Shown piece by piece: positions 10,637-46,069 of a stretch of DNA of 64,000 nt; the first letter of the stretch is position 1; each line of letters begins with the position of its first letter. The notes under the pieces were generated by a model that made no database searches, was not told the origin of the DNA, and was given only the letters and a program-made list of their open reading frames with translations. Source of the stretch: Paragorgia papillata (Eukaryota; Cnidaria; Anthozoa; Scleralcyonacea; Coralliidae); the NCBI GenBank assembly GCA_035771165.1, contig JAWNZC010000234.1, forward strand, positions 4,282,501-4,346,500. Reading direction: 5' to 3'. The position numbers were made by a program, and so were the translations under genes.

Positions 10637-11586
10637 TGTCCTCCGCTTTCAGAGAGGTAGGCTAAACGTTTGTGCTCCCGTTTAAACCATTTACCAATCT
10701 CTTGCTCATTTAAATGAATCATTAGATTTGTTTTACGTCAATTTCAGAAATTATTTCTTAAAACTGCGCATAGCTCAGATCTTATCAGTAACATTCCATT
10801 CTGATGACGTCATATCCATAATTTGCTTCTTTTGCGCTATTGGATTCACTTATGCATACGATCTTGAATATGCCCATTCGCAAGACCACCGACTACCGTA
10901 TCATTGTGAAATAAGTCGCAGATAGCGTATAATTTGACCGTAAATAGTAAAATTCCATTCTGATGACGTCACAAACTTCAATTGCCGTTTTTGAGTAGTT
11001 GTGCACACTTATGAATGGGGGCTTCGCAAATATCTATTTCCAGGGTCATGAAGTGCCTTATTATCGTAAGATTATTTAGCCTCGCGTTACGTGCAGCGGA
11101 ATGACATTTCTAGCGGCTTTATTTAATCACAGGTGACGGCCTATGAAGAGTTTCATCTTATTAATATGCGTTGCGCGTATCCATTTAAGCGTAGTATTTC
11201 ATTAAAATCGCTGTTGTGTTTATCCTTAGACTCTTGCGGTGGAACATCTTTGGTTAATGCGCTTCCTCTCGTTGTGGATGGTGTAAATTTTAATACGTTT
11301 AGGTAACGCGGCTTTTATTACATGTTCCAATAAATTATAACAAACTTTCTAATCTAACTTTGTAAAGTTGATCATGATTTGCCGAGATTTTGACGCTAGC
11401 CTATATAATCAAGGTTTCCTCTCAAAACATCATAAGTATATATACTCTCTCAGTATGTGCTAAGTATATTAATAAGCTTGACGAACGTCCACCAAACGTA
11501 CGTATGTTACATTACACTTCTAAGCACGCAAACGCACCACAATGACCACATGCACTACAGTGGCGTAGCCAAGGGGGGCTCATCCG
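10637..11586. other. Intergenic stretch without a supported gene
   Basis: Only short ORFs. TTCCATTCTGATGACGTCA occurs twice (about 10795 and 10952), each with a TGACGTCA (CRE-like) palindrome. Near 11560 GTGGCGTAGCCAAGGGGGG resembles a transposon terminus. Confidence 0.45.
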
Positions 11587-11775
11587 TGTATCCATATATA
11601 GTAACGACGACTACGCATGCATGCATGGCTATGGGAAGTCATGCATGGCTACATGGGAAGTTATTCATGGCTATGGGAAGTTTTGTCTTCTGTAACTATA
11701 TACATATAGGAACTAATTCTACTTATAACTATTTTATACACTATTGTACTAAGGTCAACAATTAACACCGTTTCA
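11587..11775 (-). repeat. Solo LTR, second copy
   Basis: Matches 1639-1821 over its whole length, from TGTATCCATATATAG to ACACCGTTTCA, with small indels. No integrase or purine tract follows, so it stands alone. A 5-bp flank duplication is not evident. Confidence 0.65.
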
Positions 11776-12039
11776 CTTTCACGAGTATCATGTCATCGTA
11801 TTGGACACAATAAACTGATTAAAAAGGTAAACAGAAATATACTAAAATCAAGGCTTTTTTTTCTTTGAGTTGTTAACCGAATATTTAAATATATAATTCA
11901 TGTCTTTTCTTAAGATTATATTTAGATGTAACAAAAATAGATAGATGAATAGAATAACGATTTTGTCGTGGTGAAAAACTTGAATATATAGCTTGGAAAA
12001 GCATATTAGTAACCATGGTGAATGGTTATACTGTATGTA

Positions 12040-12150
12040 TATATATATAGTTTAAGTGGGCTTACCACTTAAATTATACTATATTCGCCTGTACCTTTAT
12101 GGTATTGAGCACATTCCGACATTCCGTGAACAAAATCACACGTGCTCGTT
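12040..12150 (+). mobile_element. PLE terminal fragment
   Basis: AAGTGGGCTTACC, then TATATTCGC, TTATGGTATTGAGCAC and TCCGTGAACAAAA match in order the terminal repeat seen at 26171-26230, 28760-28830 and 60726-60830. No coding. Confidence 0.6.
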
Positions 12151-12151
12151 T

Positions 12152-12189
<38 letters not shown>

Positions 12190-12260
12190 CAGTGGCGGAT
12201 CCAGGGGGGTTATGGGGCTTGCAACCCCCCTGGCCTGTTATATATGGTATATTATATTAT
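12151..12260. repeat. (TA)n microsatellite and transposon-end-like sequence
   Basis: (TA)n at about 12155-12186 is followed by AGTGGCGGATCCAGGGGGG, a widespread hAT-style terminus. Its partner end was not found. Confidence 0.4.
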
Positions 12261-12261
12261 A

Positions 12262-12660
12262 TATAATCGCCAAGGTATAGAGAATCCGAATATGATGATA
12301 ACAATTTAAAGCAAAACACAATATACGACATAGGATAAAGGACTGCGAAGGACGCAGAATATGCCAGATCAACGTGGCCGTGTATGTCGAGGCATATTAA
12401 AGGCGCTCCAGGCGGCCGCAACACGACACAATTCAGATCACAGCTATAAGATGTAGGTGTTGATTTTACGGAGGGAGGAACATCTGAGAACCAGGCCAAA
12501 AACCCTCGAAGCACAAGTAGAACTCTACTCACGTGAGTTCCAAGCTCGACAACGGGGTCATTCCCAAGTGGTCACCCATCTAAGTACTAACCCCGCCTAA
12601 CCGGGCTTAACTTTTGGTGAGAGACAGCGCGCTAACAGCACACGCCACCCGAGTTCCCCA
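12262..12660 (-). repeat. 5S-rRNA-derived SINE, copy 1
   Basis: Reverse-complement text from about 12660 reads GTTAAGCCCGGTTAGGCGG, GGTTAGTACTTAGATGGG and TGACCACTTGGGAAT. These are the 5S internal promoter blocks (box A, intermediate element, box C). The 5S-like head is joined to an unrelated tail (GGTTTTTGGCCTGGTTCTC; GATATATGCCTCGACA-like words). Two further copies lie at 39468-40432 and 17830-18015. A head of 5S origin with a common tail defines the SINE3 class, which uses RNA polymerase III. It is not a functional 5S gene: the 5' end diverges. Confidence 0.82.
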
Positions 12661-12905
12661 AAATGCAATTCCAAAAACATATATAATGTAAACATATGTC
12701 ACGAAAAAACACCCACAATCATAATTGTTCAATAAATTTCAATTATATCTTTATACATATCTTGTTGTCATCGCATATATAATCTGACATATATTATAAT
12801 ATTTTATTCTCAATATTTTTAGTGTTTTCATTTCTTGGAAAGTTTACAAACATTGAAGTTTGAATAAACTGATTCAAATTAATTAGAAATCCAAGCGGAG
12901 ATATA

Positions 12906-36448
<23,543 letters not shown>

Positions 36449-36587
36449 TAATTACCGTTAAACTATAGTATTACCGGTACGTAACTATGATTGTAGTAAT
36501 GTAACAGTATATAGAACCGAAAGGATATCAGTTTAAGAATGACAGCCTTATCAATGGATGTTGCTTTGGAGAAAGCTCTGAAGAAAT

Positions 36588-36873
36588 CACTGATCTCGAA
36601 AGAAGACTGGATCGAGCAACTACTGTTTGGAAAATGAAGCCAGAATCCGCCATTACTACGGAGTTGTTCTCATTCTATTTCTTCGTGTTTTGCTTCTTAC
36701 AAACAAATACACTGCAGCATTGGGTCCAGAAATTTCCATTTTCGTATTGATCTACCGACACAATTGCCTGATCGGCGCCATTAGCAACGGACCAAATCGA
36801 CATTTCGCGAGCTTTATTTTCTGATACTGATAAACAATGAGTTACGTGATCCAGTCTTCTTTCGAGATCAGTG
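36588..36873. repeat. Element with perfect 26-bp inverted ends
   Basis: CACTGATCTCGAAAGAAGAC and its inverse GTCTTCTTTCGAGATCAGTG bound 234 bp of unique sequence. No TSD is evident. It lies 140 bp past the SRCR stop and may be in its 3' UTR. Confidence 0.6.
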
Positions 36874-36879
36874 GGGAAA

Positions 36880-39467
36880 ATCCATAACGAAAGCCCAATT
36901 TTTGGGTTCCTAATGTGAAAATACGCATGTACCGATATAATCTCGTACCCAGACTCGCACGTAAATGCTTTGTGAAAATTGGCCGTTCAGCAAACGGTCT
37001 GTTTTTTCGATAGATATTGATAAAAGGAAATAGTTCGTTTATTACATCCGCTATAGGTGGTTATGTTCTTAGCTCTGCTTGTCTGTCTGCGTATCCATTA
37101 TTCTGTTTGTCTGTGAGTCTGTCTGCCACCAGTATATCTCACAAAATACCCGACAGATTTTCGTGAAAGTTTGTGGAAAGATTCATCATAGATCAACGAC
37201 CAAATTAACCTTTCAATTTTGGTTAAAGTTTGGATTAAAAATTAATAAAAATCTGACTGACCACAAGTTTCTCTGTGTAAAGGAAATGCTTGATTGCGCT
37301 CATTATCTTATTTTATGCATCAGTTTTGCATAATTTTGGTTCGAGTCCAATCAGGTATTTTATTCATTCATATATGGATATTTGTGAGCCAACCTGGTTA
37401 ACGGGATGGCTCGTTTTCTTTTTAAGGTTGACTACAAGCTGAGGGTCCCTCCTTTATCCTCGGGTTTAGATATTCCGGGCTGAACGGGAGGGAAAAGGGG
37501 GGACTGCTCACAACACACAAAGAAACGACATCCGCCCACTTTTCGAACCTGTCAGGTGGGCTGTCAGGTGGGCTCCACCTACGGTAATCGATCAGTTATA
37601 TCCAATTAAATCTATCCAATAGGAATCGCTCATTTAAGTGATAACATGTTTATTTAATTGAATAACTTTCAAGAGATTGAAAGTGACGAGAGCCGTAGTG
37701 ACCCGAGAGATGCCAAGTTTCCACTATCCATTCGAAACGCTGGTTCAATCACCTTCTTATGCTTCATCTTTGCAGTTCCCCTTAATTGAATACAACAATT
37801 ATAAAACAGGGGAAATAAAGGTATAAAAGTCTTTAATTAGAATACATGTGGCCGTGTCGAGGCATATCAAAGGCGCTTTAAACACGGAGTGAGCGTATAA
37901 AAGAGTCCCCCGCCCCCGGCTACGCACTGACAGTTTGAAATGTCAACAGCCAAGTCAACAACGAGTCAGTGAGCTGGTGAAGTTTTGAGAATTATCTTTT
38001 ATTTATAACCTTTTTACCTTTTCAATTATCTACGTAAATTGTAAAGAGAAGCATAAGTGTCTTAGATAAAAACAATTCTGAAGTGATTAAATTTGTTTGG
38101 TCAATAAATTTGTAAAATATATATATATGACCTTGCTTTCAAACGATGTTTGAAGGTCACGTAAGTTATAGTTGCTTTGTCTTTCGCCGTTTTTTAAAAT
38201 AGAGTTCCACATAAAAGACAATACTTTGATATTTAACTAAAACAGACCATTTAAACGAAGACAATAAATAAGTTATTATATGAACTTTGCTTTTTGCAAG
38301 TCAATAAATCGGCACAAATAATTGAGAACTTTTAGGAATCCATTCTAGTGTCTGGCTTTCCAGACAACATTTACTGGGTTCCCTATTTTTACTGTCGGTC
38401 GTGCAAAAACAAAGTTGTTTGCCTCGTCAAATCGTCGTTGAAAAGTGAGATGATGTTCAGACATCTACATGGAGATATTCATTATCAACTTTCTTGGTGT
38501 ACATAAAAGGGTCTTATAATTACAAGGACGGAATATATGAAGAAAAAAAGCGAAAAATACAGACATCTGCATTCAACAAGAAAAACGGTGAGACGCTACA
38601 AACGTTCCATTGCTAGACGGCTAACTTTTTTAGCGAATTGAATGCATATGGCTTTTTGTTTTTTTCTCATTATTTCTATTGTTTATTAAGCTTAAGTTTC
38701 TGAAATGTCTTATGCCTAAATCACGACACGGGCTACTCAAATTTTGAACTGAAATGTTGCCTAAGCTAATGACTGGTTTCTTGTTCTCGCTGGTCTTTTT
38801 GCTTGTGCATTTTGTTGTGTCTGGCAAGGATTCAAGATTTTTTCTCGGCTGCATGCCTTAAAACCGGACAGTTTCTGCAGATAGGAGTTAATTTAATATC
38901 AAAGTTTGTTGCTAAAATCTTCCGTCACTATTAAAACTATAAAAAAATTGTGTTGACATATTTCCGCATGCTCGAACATTTGTCCAAAACATGTTTTCAT
39001 TTTAATAGGAAACTGGAGACCTACTAAAGAACAATAAGTTTCAACTACATGTACATATACTCATACATTGTCTGTGCCCATTGCTGTACTAATTGGTTTC
39101 GATAGCATAGCTTAATATACGCATTATTTTTGTTGCATAAAAGGAACAAAGTTTCAGATGTATTCGTACAGTTTCGGTCGCATAATTGTTTTGGTGTTTC
39201 TCGTACGGTTTTTCCTCACCTTAGTTTTGTTTCGACTTATTGAAGGCGTAAATTTTCCGTCTTTCTGCTCAAAATGATGTGTTACACTTGAAAAAGACAA
39301 ATTCGACGTTTGGAAAGCGGCAAGTTTAATTTAAAAACAGTAAACAAAACGTCTCACAAAAGCTCCACTCTTCAGTCTTCACTCTTCAGCCAAAGTTCCG
39401 GAAGTAATTTTAACTGTGTGGACCAATCAGATGCGTTTGGCCAGGATTGTCTGAGGTACTCAGTACT
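36880..39467. other. No supported gene
   Basis: Only short ORFs without family features. At 37855-37893, GTGGCCGTGTCGAGGCATAT and AAGGCGCT match the tail of the 5S SINE at 12375-12405, so a SINE tail fragment is present. CTGTCAGGTGGGCT is doubled at 37550-37575. The rest is ordinary AT-rich sequence. Confidence 0.45.
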
Positions 39468-40432
39468 TATGCGCTCGCTCCGTGTTTAAGCAGCCGTCAC
39501 ACGACACAGTTCAGTGTAACCAAAAGTCGAGTGTCGAGAGTCGAGACAAAAAAGTCGAGAGTCGAGACAAAGAAGTCGAGAGTCGAAAGAGATAAAAAAA
39601 AAGACAAAATATATATATTTGTATTACAAGTTTTAATAATAAATTGTGAAAAATCTGAACCAAATATAGTGACCAAACTGAACGAAACAACATGTCGCCA
39701 AAGTTAAGCGCAATTGCGCCCGGAGGTGATGTTTAATCACATTATCTTTTGCGTCGTCTCATATTATACTTTCATAACAACCTTTTGTTATGAAAAACTT
39801 TTGTTGATGCGCAAACTGAAAGTGCCGTGTATACAACCATTATTATTTACCTTCTTTAAATATAGGACGATCCAACAGAATTGTGTACTTGTATTTAACT
39901 ATAGTGGTCTGAGTGTGTTTTCCGCGAATAACCACATGTATTGTTATTTCATTTTGTCACAATATTTGGGTCATGTCTTCCAGTTTTATAATATTTTATA
40001 TTTTACTATTTTTTCTTGTTTAAAGGCTTACGAATTACAAAATTTATGACTTTTTGATGTCCGAGTCCGGGTTTCATAGTGCGCCAGTATACCCCGCTTC
40101 CTTAGCGCAAATAGCTCGATTATTATCACACCTTTGTAATGCTTGTTTTTTATCTCTCTCGACTCTCGATTTTTTTGTCTCGACTCGATCTCGACACTCG
40201 ACTTTTGGTTACACTCGACACAGTTCAGACCACGGATCCCAGCTAAGCCCTAGGTGTTGAACTCGGAGAACAGGAGAGACCAACTAAACTCTACTCGCAT
40301 GAGTCCCAAGCTCGAAAACGGGGTTGTTCCCAGACGGTCACCCATCCAAGTACTAACCCCGTCTAACCGGGCTTAACTAGTGGTGAGAGGCAGCGCCCTA
40401 ACAGCACACGCCATCCGTGCTCCCCTTTACTC
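39468..40432 (-). repeat. 5S-derived SINE, copy 2, split by a TIR element
   Basis: 5S-like head at 40290-40432 (minus: GGTTAGTACTTGGATGGGTG and ACCGTCTGGGAACAACC, a better match to box C than copy 1). The tail continues at 40216-40289 and, beyond the insertion, 39468-39512 (ACACGACACAGTTC). Confidence 0.82.
39513..40215. mobile_element. 703-bp TIR element (MULE-like), 11-bp TSD
   Basis: Starts AGTGTAACCAAAAGTCGAGT and ends with the inverse (ACTCGACTTTTGGTTACACT). CGACACAGTTC is duplicated at 39502-39512 and 40216-40226. The empty site (CGACACAATTC) exists in SINE copy 1 at about 12423. Inner ends are rich in GTCGAGAGTCGAG direct repeats. A 9-11-bp duplication with long ends is typical of Mutator-like elements; no transposase is seen. 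Confidence 0.8.
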
Positions 40433-41686
40433 GCTTGCAGTCTATTTTTAAGGTAATTCCTCATTTTTGCATTGCGCAGCTTTTCTGCGCATAATTCTGC
40501 AATACTAATTCAAGATGTATCGAAGTGCTAGTGACGAAAATACATAAAAATATCACTAAGGAGACTAAATCAGCAGATAATAACTTTGACAAGAAGATAC
40601 TAACTTAATTTTTGCTTTTCAAAAAAATTAAAAATTTGTTGCAAGCTTTCGTATATATATATATAGATGAAATTATAGGGAATAATGCTCCATCTTCAAG
40701 CTTCAATCTTGTGTAGCTCACGAACACACTTTGCGACCCCCACTTTCTTTTCAATTATTTATTCCTCCACCAGCTCTACAGCATATATGAAAGAATAGAG
40801 AAAAAATAATTTCGAGAATTTGAAATATCGTGCGTTTCTCGTTCTTACGGCTTCAAAAAAACAGGTAAAAAGAAAGAATGTGGACATTCTTATCGCAAAA
40901 TGCTTGTCAATTGTTATTTTCGTCAAATTTTCTTCTATTATTTGTTGCCACTAAATAGTTCATATATATATGCATCTAAAATATCAAATATTTTTCCAGT
41001 CAGTATAAACTAAGTTCTTTTATGAAAGATTTTTTAAGATAACAAAACGAAATTAAGAGTAATTGGGCAAAGTAGCTACAAATTGGGTAACCATCATGGT
41101 TTACTGGCAGCTGTTTTTTCTAAAAGCCTTCGGTGACCCCAACTTTTTTTTGTTATTTTACTATGAACATATAATAAACTTCAATACTGGGGAGTTTCAG
41201 CAACTTTTCATTTCTGGAAGAATTATACTAAGGAATTACCTTAAACATCTCTAATAACCCACTGGCGGAGGTATATGCAGTCTCTGAGTGCCCTCTTGCA
41301 TTCTACATAATCAGTGTCAACTGATTACTTTTTGATAAAAACGTTGGCTTGTGTCTTTAAAAAGACTCGACTATTCATTTGTGTTTTAAAGAAAAGGGCA
41401 TGAAAATTACGATTTGGCATTTCAGAATATGTTACAATAGTTGACAAAGAAGCCATGCACAAGTTACCAACCTTAACGTTTAGGTGGTATATGCTTGTAA
41501 TTTTAATTTTTGTGTGGGACTCTCAGACCAGTCTAAGTATTTCAGTGATTTCCCGCTTGTTTTGAGGTGCGAGCTCGGACGTCGCGCAGGCGCAAAACGT
41601 TTGGCAGCGGTGTTACATGGACGTGACAAGTAGTGAAACGAAACTAACCAACCAACCAATCAACCAATTAATAACTAGTAATAGTT
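40433..41686. other. No supported gene
   Basis: AT-rich, short ORFs only. TATATATATATAGATG near 40655 is a small microsatellite. Confidence 0.45.
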
Positions 41687-41936
41687 GGCATTTCACTCGA
41701 TTAAACTGGATATAGTAGGTAATTTTGGTGATGGAAAATTTCGAATGTAGAATATAATATACATTATAAGACCAAACCGCCGCACCAGTTGCGAAAACTG
41801 CAACATCAAGGCCTTCCGGCTATAGGAATTGAACTCCGTTTGGTCTTTTAATGTATATATTCTACACTCGAAATTTTCCTGCACCAAAATTACTTAGTAT
41901 ATATATCTAGTTTAATCGAGTGAAATGCTATACCCA
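41687..41936. repeat. Head-to-head pair of SINE tails (near-palindrome)
   Basis: GCATTTCACTCGATTAAACT (left) mirrors AGTTTAATCGAGTGAAATGC (right). Reading minus from the middle gives GGAGTTCAATTCCTATAGCC, the B-box end of the tRNA-like SINE at 41998-42180, then its tail. Reading plus from the middle gives only the tail. Confidence 0.72.
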
Positions 41937-41997
41937 ATTCTACTCCCGGCATTACCACATTGTATAAACAGCACTCGTGGCAAATCTCTTGACAACG

Positions 41998-42180
41998 GCT
42001 TCCGTAGCTCAGTGCATGGTCAGAGCACTGCAATAGCATCGCAGCGTCGCGGGTTCAATTCCTAGCCGGAAGGCCTTGATGTTGCATTTTTCGCAACTGG
42101 TCCCGGTTTGGTCTTATAATATATATATTCTACACTCGAAATTTTCCTTCACCAAAATCACTTAGTATAATTTATAACTA
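41998..42180 (+). repeat. tRNA-derived SINE
   Basis: tRNA-like head 41998-42074 with A box TAGCTCAGTGCATGG, B box GGGTTCAATTCC and anticodon loop ATAGCAT (AGC, Ala-like). The acceptor stem is mismatched. It is followed by a tail (TTGATGTTGC, TTTGGTCTTATAATATA, CACTCGAAATTTTCCTTCAC) shared with the palindrome at 41687-41936. A and B boxes would drive RNA polymerase III. Confidence 0.8.
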
Positions 42181-42290
42181 ACTAACTTAAATTTTATATA
42201 GCATTTGTACAGTGGTATATAGACATGCAGTACTCTTAAAATGACCATGTTTTCATTATGTAATCACGTATTCTGAATAAATACTTGGCA

Positions 42291-42331
<41 letters not shown>

Positions 42332-42479
42332 CTAATGATATAGTAGATTCTATACTAACCCACCTTAATCTTCAACTGCAATATTCCGTTTCATCCACAT
42401 CAAAAGGCGAAGTCATATAAAAAAGAAATATGTATAGGTTTCAGTTAAAGAAAAAGTTTAAGTGTTTCTTAGTATACGT

Positions 42480-43060
42480 CTAATATAGATCTAAGTATAG
42501 ATCTAAGTTAGTTTATTATATTAGTATATTATATGTTACAGTTAGTATATTATAAGTATATTCGGGTGGCACTGTATATGTACGTCTAAGTATAGGTCTA
42601 TAAGTATAGGTCTAAGTATATAGGTCTAAGTATATGTAGGTCTAAATGTAGGTCCAAGTATATAGGTCAAAGTAGGTCTAAGTATAGGTCAAAGTAAGTC
42701 AAAGTAGGTCTAAGCATATAGGTCAAAGTAGGTCGAAGTATATATATATATATATAACGTTGTTGCATGTATTAGCACCTGAAGAGCTTATTAAAGTGAA
42801 AACGTTTGTGCGAAAAATGTTTTAAAGACGTGGTCTTTTATTAGTTACTTCCTTTTTGTTGTCACACAACAACCTTTTTTATATAACCTTTACTTGTGTT
42901 GAAACTCAATCACCATTTTGTATATATATATAGGTCAAAGCAGGTCTAAGTATGGGTCAAAGTAGGTCTAAGCATGTATGTCAAAGTAGGTCAAAGTAGG
43001 TCGAAGTAGGTCAAAGTATAGGTCCAAGTATAGATCAAAGTAGGTCCAAGTATATATATA
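42480..43060 (+). repeat. Degenerate AGGTCTAAGTATA / AGGTCAAAGT satellite
   Basis: About 25 units of 9-14 bp in two blocks (42480-42745, 42932-43057) around a PLE-like insert. AGGTCA-AAGT-AGGTCA spacing occurs repeatedly. Confidence 0.8.
42747..42931 (+). mobile_element. PLE-like 3'-tail fragment in the satellite
   Basis: GCACCTGAAGAGCTTATTAA, GTGAAAACGTTTGTGCG and TTTTAAAGACGTGG resemble a PLE tail with a decayed hammerhead core (CTGAAGA, GAAA). It is flanked by (TA)n on both sides. Confidence 0.45.
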
Positions 43061-43560
43061 GATCTTACCTGTGATGCATGGTCTGACACGTGCGGCGGGA
43101 TGCCAGAACGCCTTTAATATATATATATGCCTTCAATCGGCCATGTTGGTCTGCGTCCTTCGCAATTCAGCCACCGTCTGCAAGCAAATTGCAAGGATGA
43201 TTAGCCCACAGTACTTCCTTCCTTCCTTCCTCCCTCCTTCTAAGTATAGGTCTAAGTACAAGATTAAGTATAGATTGATATATTTCTTAATTTACAGCCA
43301 TACTTACACCTGGCACACCTGCAACACGCTTCTTTGGTATTTGCAGATGACGAAATCTTTAAATATTCACCCTGCGGTAAAAACGATAATAAAAGATACG
43401 CATCAGAAAATAAGTAAAGCAAACCAAAACAACGCATTATAATGCAAGGCAAGGCAACGAAAAGAAAAGGAAGCAAAGCAACAAAACAAAACAAAACAAA
43501 ACAAAACAAAACAAAACAAAACAAAACGCAAAGTTAAAAAGAGTAAATTAAAATATTGAA
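43061..43560. repeat. Simple-repeat-rich stretch, (AAAAC)n
   Basis: CCTTCCTTCC at 43216, then (AAAAC)n at 43478-43527. ORFs here are repeat artefacts. Confidence 0.6.
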
Positions 43561-44135
43561 GTGAAGTAAAGTGAAGTGAAGTGACAACAAGTGAAGTGAC
43601 AAAAAGTGAAGTGAAGTGAAGTCAGTGATGTTTTTCAGGGGGAACGCGGGGGAACGGCGTTAACCCACTATTTTTGTCGGGGGGACGCCGTTCCCCCTGA
43701 CAAAAATTACGGTAGGGGAACGCCGTTCCCCCTAACAAAAATTAAACGTAGTGCAACACCGTTCAACACCGCACTATTTTTGCTTTGAGTCAATGAGTGT
43801 ACTCGTTTTCAACCAAGTGAGCCAACAAGCTAGCCTGAGGCAGGCTTTTAGTAGTCTTTTCACACACCATTAACTTTCACGACAGGAGCCACGCCCATTT
43901 AATTTTACGACCAGTGGCCACGCCCATTTGACTTCAGTGAGCGTTCCCCCACTTCTAAAATTTGAAAAACATCACTGAGTGAAGTGAAGTGAAGTGAAGT
44001 GAAGTGAAGTGAAGTGAAGTGAAGTGAAGTGAAGTGAAGTGAAGTGAGGTGAGGTGAGGTGAGGTGAGGTGAGGTGAGGTGAGGTGAAGTGAGGTTAGGT
44101 GAGGTAAAGTGAAGTAAAGTAAAGTAAAGTACAGT
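43561..44135. repeat. (GTGAA)n/(GTGAG)n microsatellite, interrupted
   Basis: AGTGA-type units on both sides of the element at 43623-43977. Minus-strand frames of LTSPH and LHFTS repeats are artefacts. Confidence 0.92.
43623..43977. mobile_element. hAT-like MITE inserted in microsatellite
   Basis: Ends CAGTGATGTTTTTCA and TGAAAAACATCACTG are perfect inverse, with the CAGNG start usual for hAT. AGTGAAGT flanks both sides (43615-43622, 43978-43985), although the repeat context makes this TSD weak evidence. The interior repeats GGGGGAACGCCGTTCCCC-like palindromes. Confidence 0.75.
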
Positions 44136-44532
44136 TGAGGCACCATGCGAAAATCGGAGTCTACCAACACTAATGTTCCGAGAGGTATAATATTAACTAG
44201 TGTTTAACATATTCCCAAAATATTTAGTCCAAATCCTCTGTTACTTTCATTCACTTTAATTCAGCAATTTTTCCGCGGTCGGCAAGGCCAAACATCAATA
44301 ACCTCAGCATTGCATGCGCAGCCTATATAAAGTTTATTGATCTCTTACGGCCTGAAAGGGCAATACGCGTTTTTTCGTCTGAGTAACCTGCACTCATGCA
44401 GTATGACAAGACAAGTGTGACACAGACAAGTGCTAAACTGGGTCAACAGTAATCTAATGTGCCTAAATACTAGTATGTAAGTATGAAAATATTTTCCAGA
44501 CGAAAATTCAATGCCTTAAATAAGTCAAAGTC
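44136..44532. other. No supported gene
   Basis: Unique AT-rich sequence. Nothing recognised before the LINE relic. Confidence 0.4.
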
Positions 44533-45021
44533 TAGATAATGTAACGATTGAAGAGGTAAAAACAGTAAAACTTCTAGGTGTCCATTTTGATGATCTATAC
44601 CCTTATGGGATGAGCAAATTAAAGCCGTATATATATATACCCAACTGTTAATAAACGGTTATTCGTTTTAAGACAAAACCTACCGTTTCCCTCTTGCATA
44701 ATGTTTTATAATTCTCTAATCTAATCTTATCTACTTTACTGTTGCACTATTTGGGGCAATGTAACCAACGAAAGACTTAATGATCTCTTGAAACTACAAA
44801 AGAGATCAGCACGTATTATGCTTGAAGCGACCACTGAGAGTCCGTCACTTGATTTATTCCAGAAACTTGATTGGATTCCAATCCACAATTTAATTAAGAT
44901 GAGAAAACCTCTTCTGGTATTTAGTGTTTTAAAGAATAAGGCTCCGACATATCTTTACAATTTATTTCAGTTTGTTAATGGTGCACACAGTATAAATACA
45001 ACTGAGATTGTCATTAATTAA
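44533..45021 (+). pseudogene. LINE reverse transcriptase C-terminal relic
   Basis: EEVKTVKLLGVHFDD, frame change, then LKLQKRSARIMLEATTESPS, LDLFQKLDWIPIHNLIKMRK and LKNKAPTYLYNLFQF. This is the post-RT thumb region of CR1/L2-like non-LTR retrotransposons. Stops and shifts show it is dead. It breaks off at about 45021 and seems to resume at 46070. Confidence 0.75.
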
Positions 45022-46069
45022 CCTTTGATGTCGGTCTTGACATTCTGTGTCTTTGCAACATCGATATGCATACTGCAAAAAGCTTTCCTCTTAGTGGCGC
45101 TCATTCTTGTCCGGGTCGAAAACCAGTCACAGCAGGTGGTCTTGGCAATTTGTGAATTAATATGGCATAATAACACAAAAATAATACCACAATATATCAT
45201 TTGAATCGTTTTTACCTCTACTATTCAAATTTTGGGTTTTCAGGTCTTGCCAGACAACCCATTTTGCAAATTATGCTAATTTATGCTAATTACTACTATT
45301 AATAATATTATTATAATCCAAAAATGTTAAATATTTAACGAGAAATGACTTTACACCAAACTTTGGATCATGTAAAATGAAAAGCACCATTTCACAAATT
45401 CAAATTGAAAAAATTGAAGCAATACAATAAAAAGCAAATATTATATTGATTTTTTACGATTTTCCATTGAGACCCCCCATTGTGACCCCCCGTGGTGCGG
45501 CAGCGTGCGATCATATAACTTATTTTGAAATTTACAAATTAAAACAGAATTATACAAGAACATACGACCAAAATACATCAGTAAGATCGTTTTTAAGTCA
45601 GCTACTCAGATTTTAAGTTATTTTTGAGTGATATTTACTTCTGTTTGCCATTACAACGCCGACAACTCGCCGACAACTCTCGGCAAATTTTGTTCGAATT
45701 TGCCTGACTCGGCCGAGATGGTTTTCGTCAAATTTTACCAAATTATTGCTAATCTACGAAATAATTACAACAAACAAATGTTTATACTTACTTTCGGAGT
45801 TGTTAGAGCCTAAATTTTCGTTGGTTTCGCTTATATATTGACAAATAAAAGCCGTTTTGTTCTTGTCAACACGCCATAATCCTCGCGGGATTTTAACAGA
45901 CAGGAAGTCAGGTCAGAACTCGGGTAATACTTCATGGCATATCGTTATAAAGGTCTCATTTTAAAAAGGGATCATTCAGGATCATTTTAAGCCCTAGGGG
46001 GGTAATATTGGTCAAAACCTCGCAGGTTCACAACAAATCAAAGTGATCCGTCACTGGTAGCGGATGACT
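45022..46069. other. ~1-kb insertion or unrelated DNA within LINE relic
   Basis: Separates the two LINE segments. Contains GACCCCCCATTGTGACCCCC at 45472 and a CCGACAACTCGCCGACAACTC doublet at 45659. I found no clear terminal repeats or gene. Confidence 0.4.

Noticed and set aside
10800..10975. Hammerheads at CTGATGACGTCA
   Set aside because: The CTGATGA word is present but no GAAA or stem II follows.
40290..40432. Functional 5S rRNA gene
   Set aside because: Only the promoter-region blocks match; the 5' third diverges, there is no terminator T-run, and the tail is shared with other SINE copies.
41998..42074. Functional tRNA-Ala(AGC) gene
   Set aside because: A and B boxes are good, but the acceptor stem is mismatched and the unit continues into a repeated SINE tail.
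42480..43060. CRISPR-like array
   Set aside because: Units are short, irregular, without unique spacers, in a eukaryotic genome.
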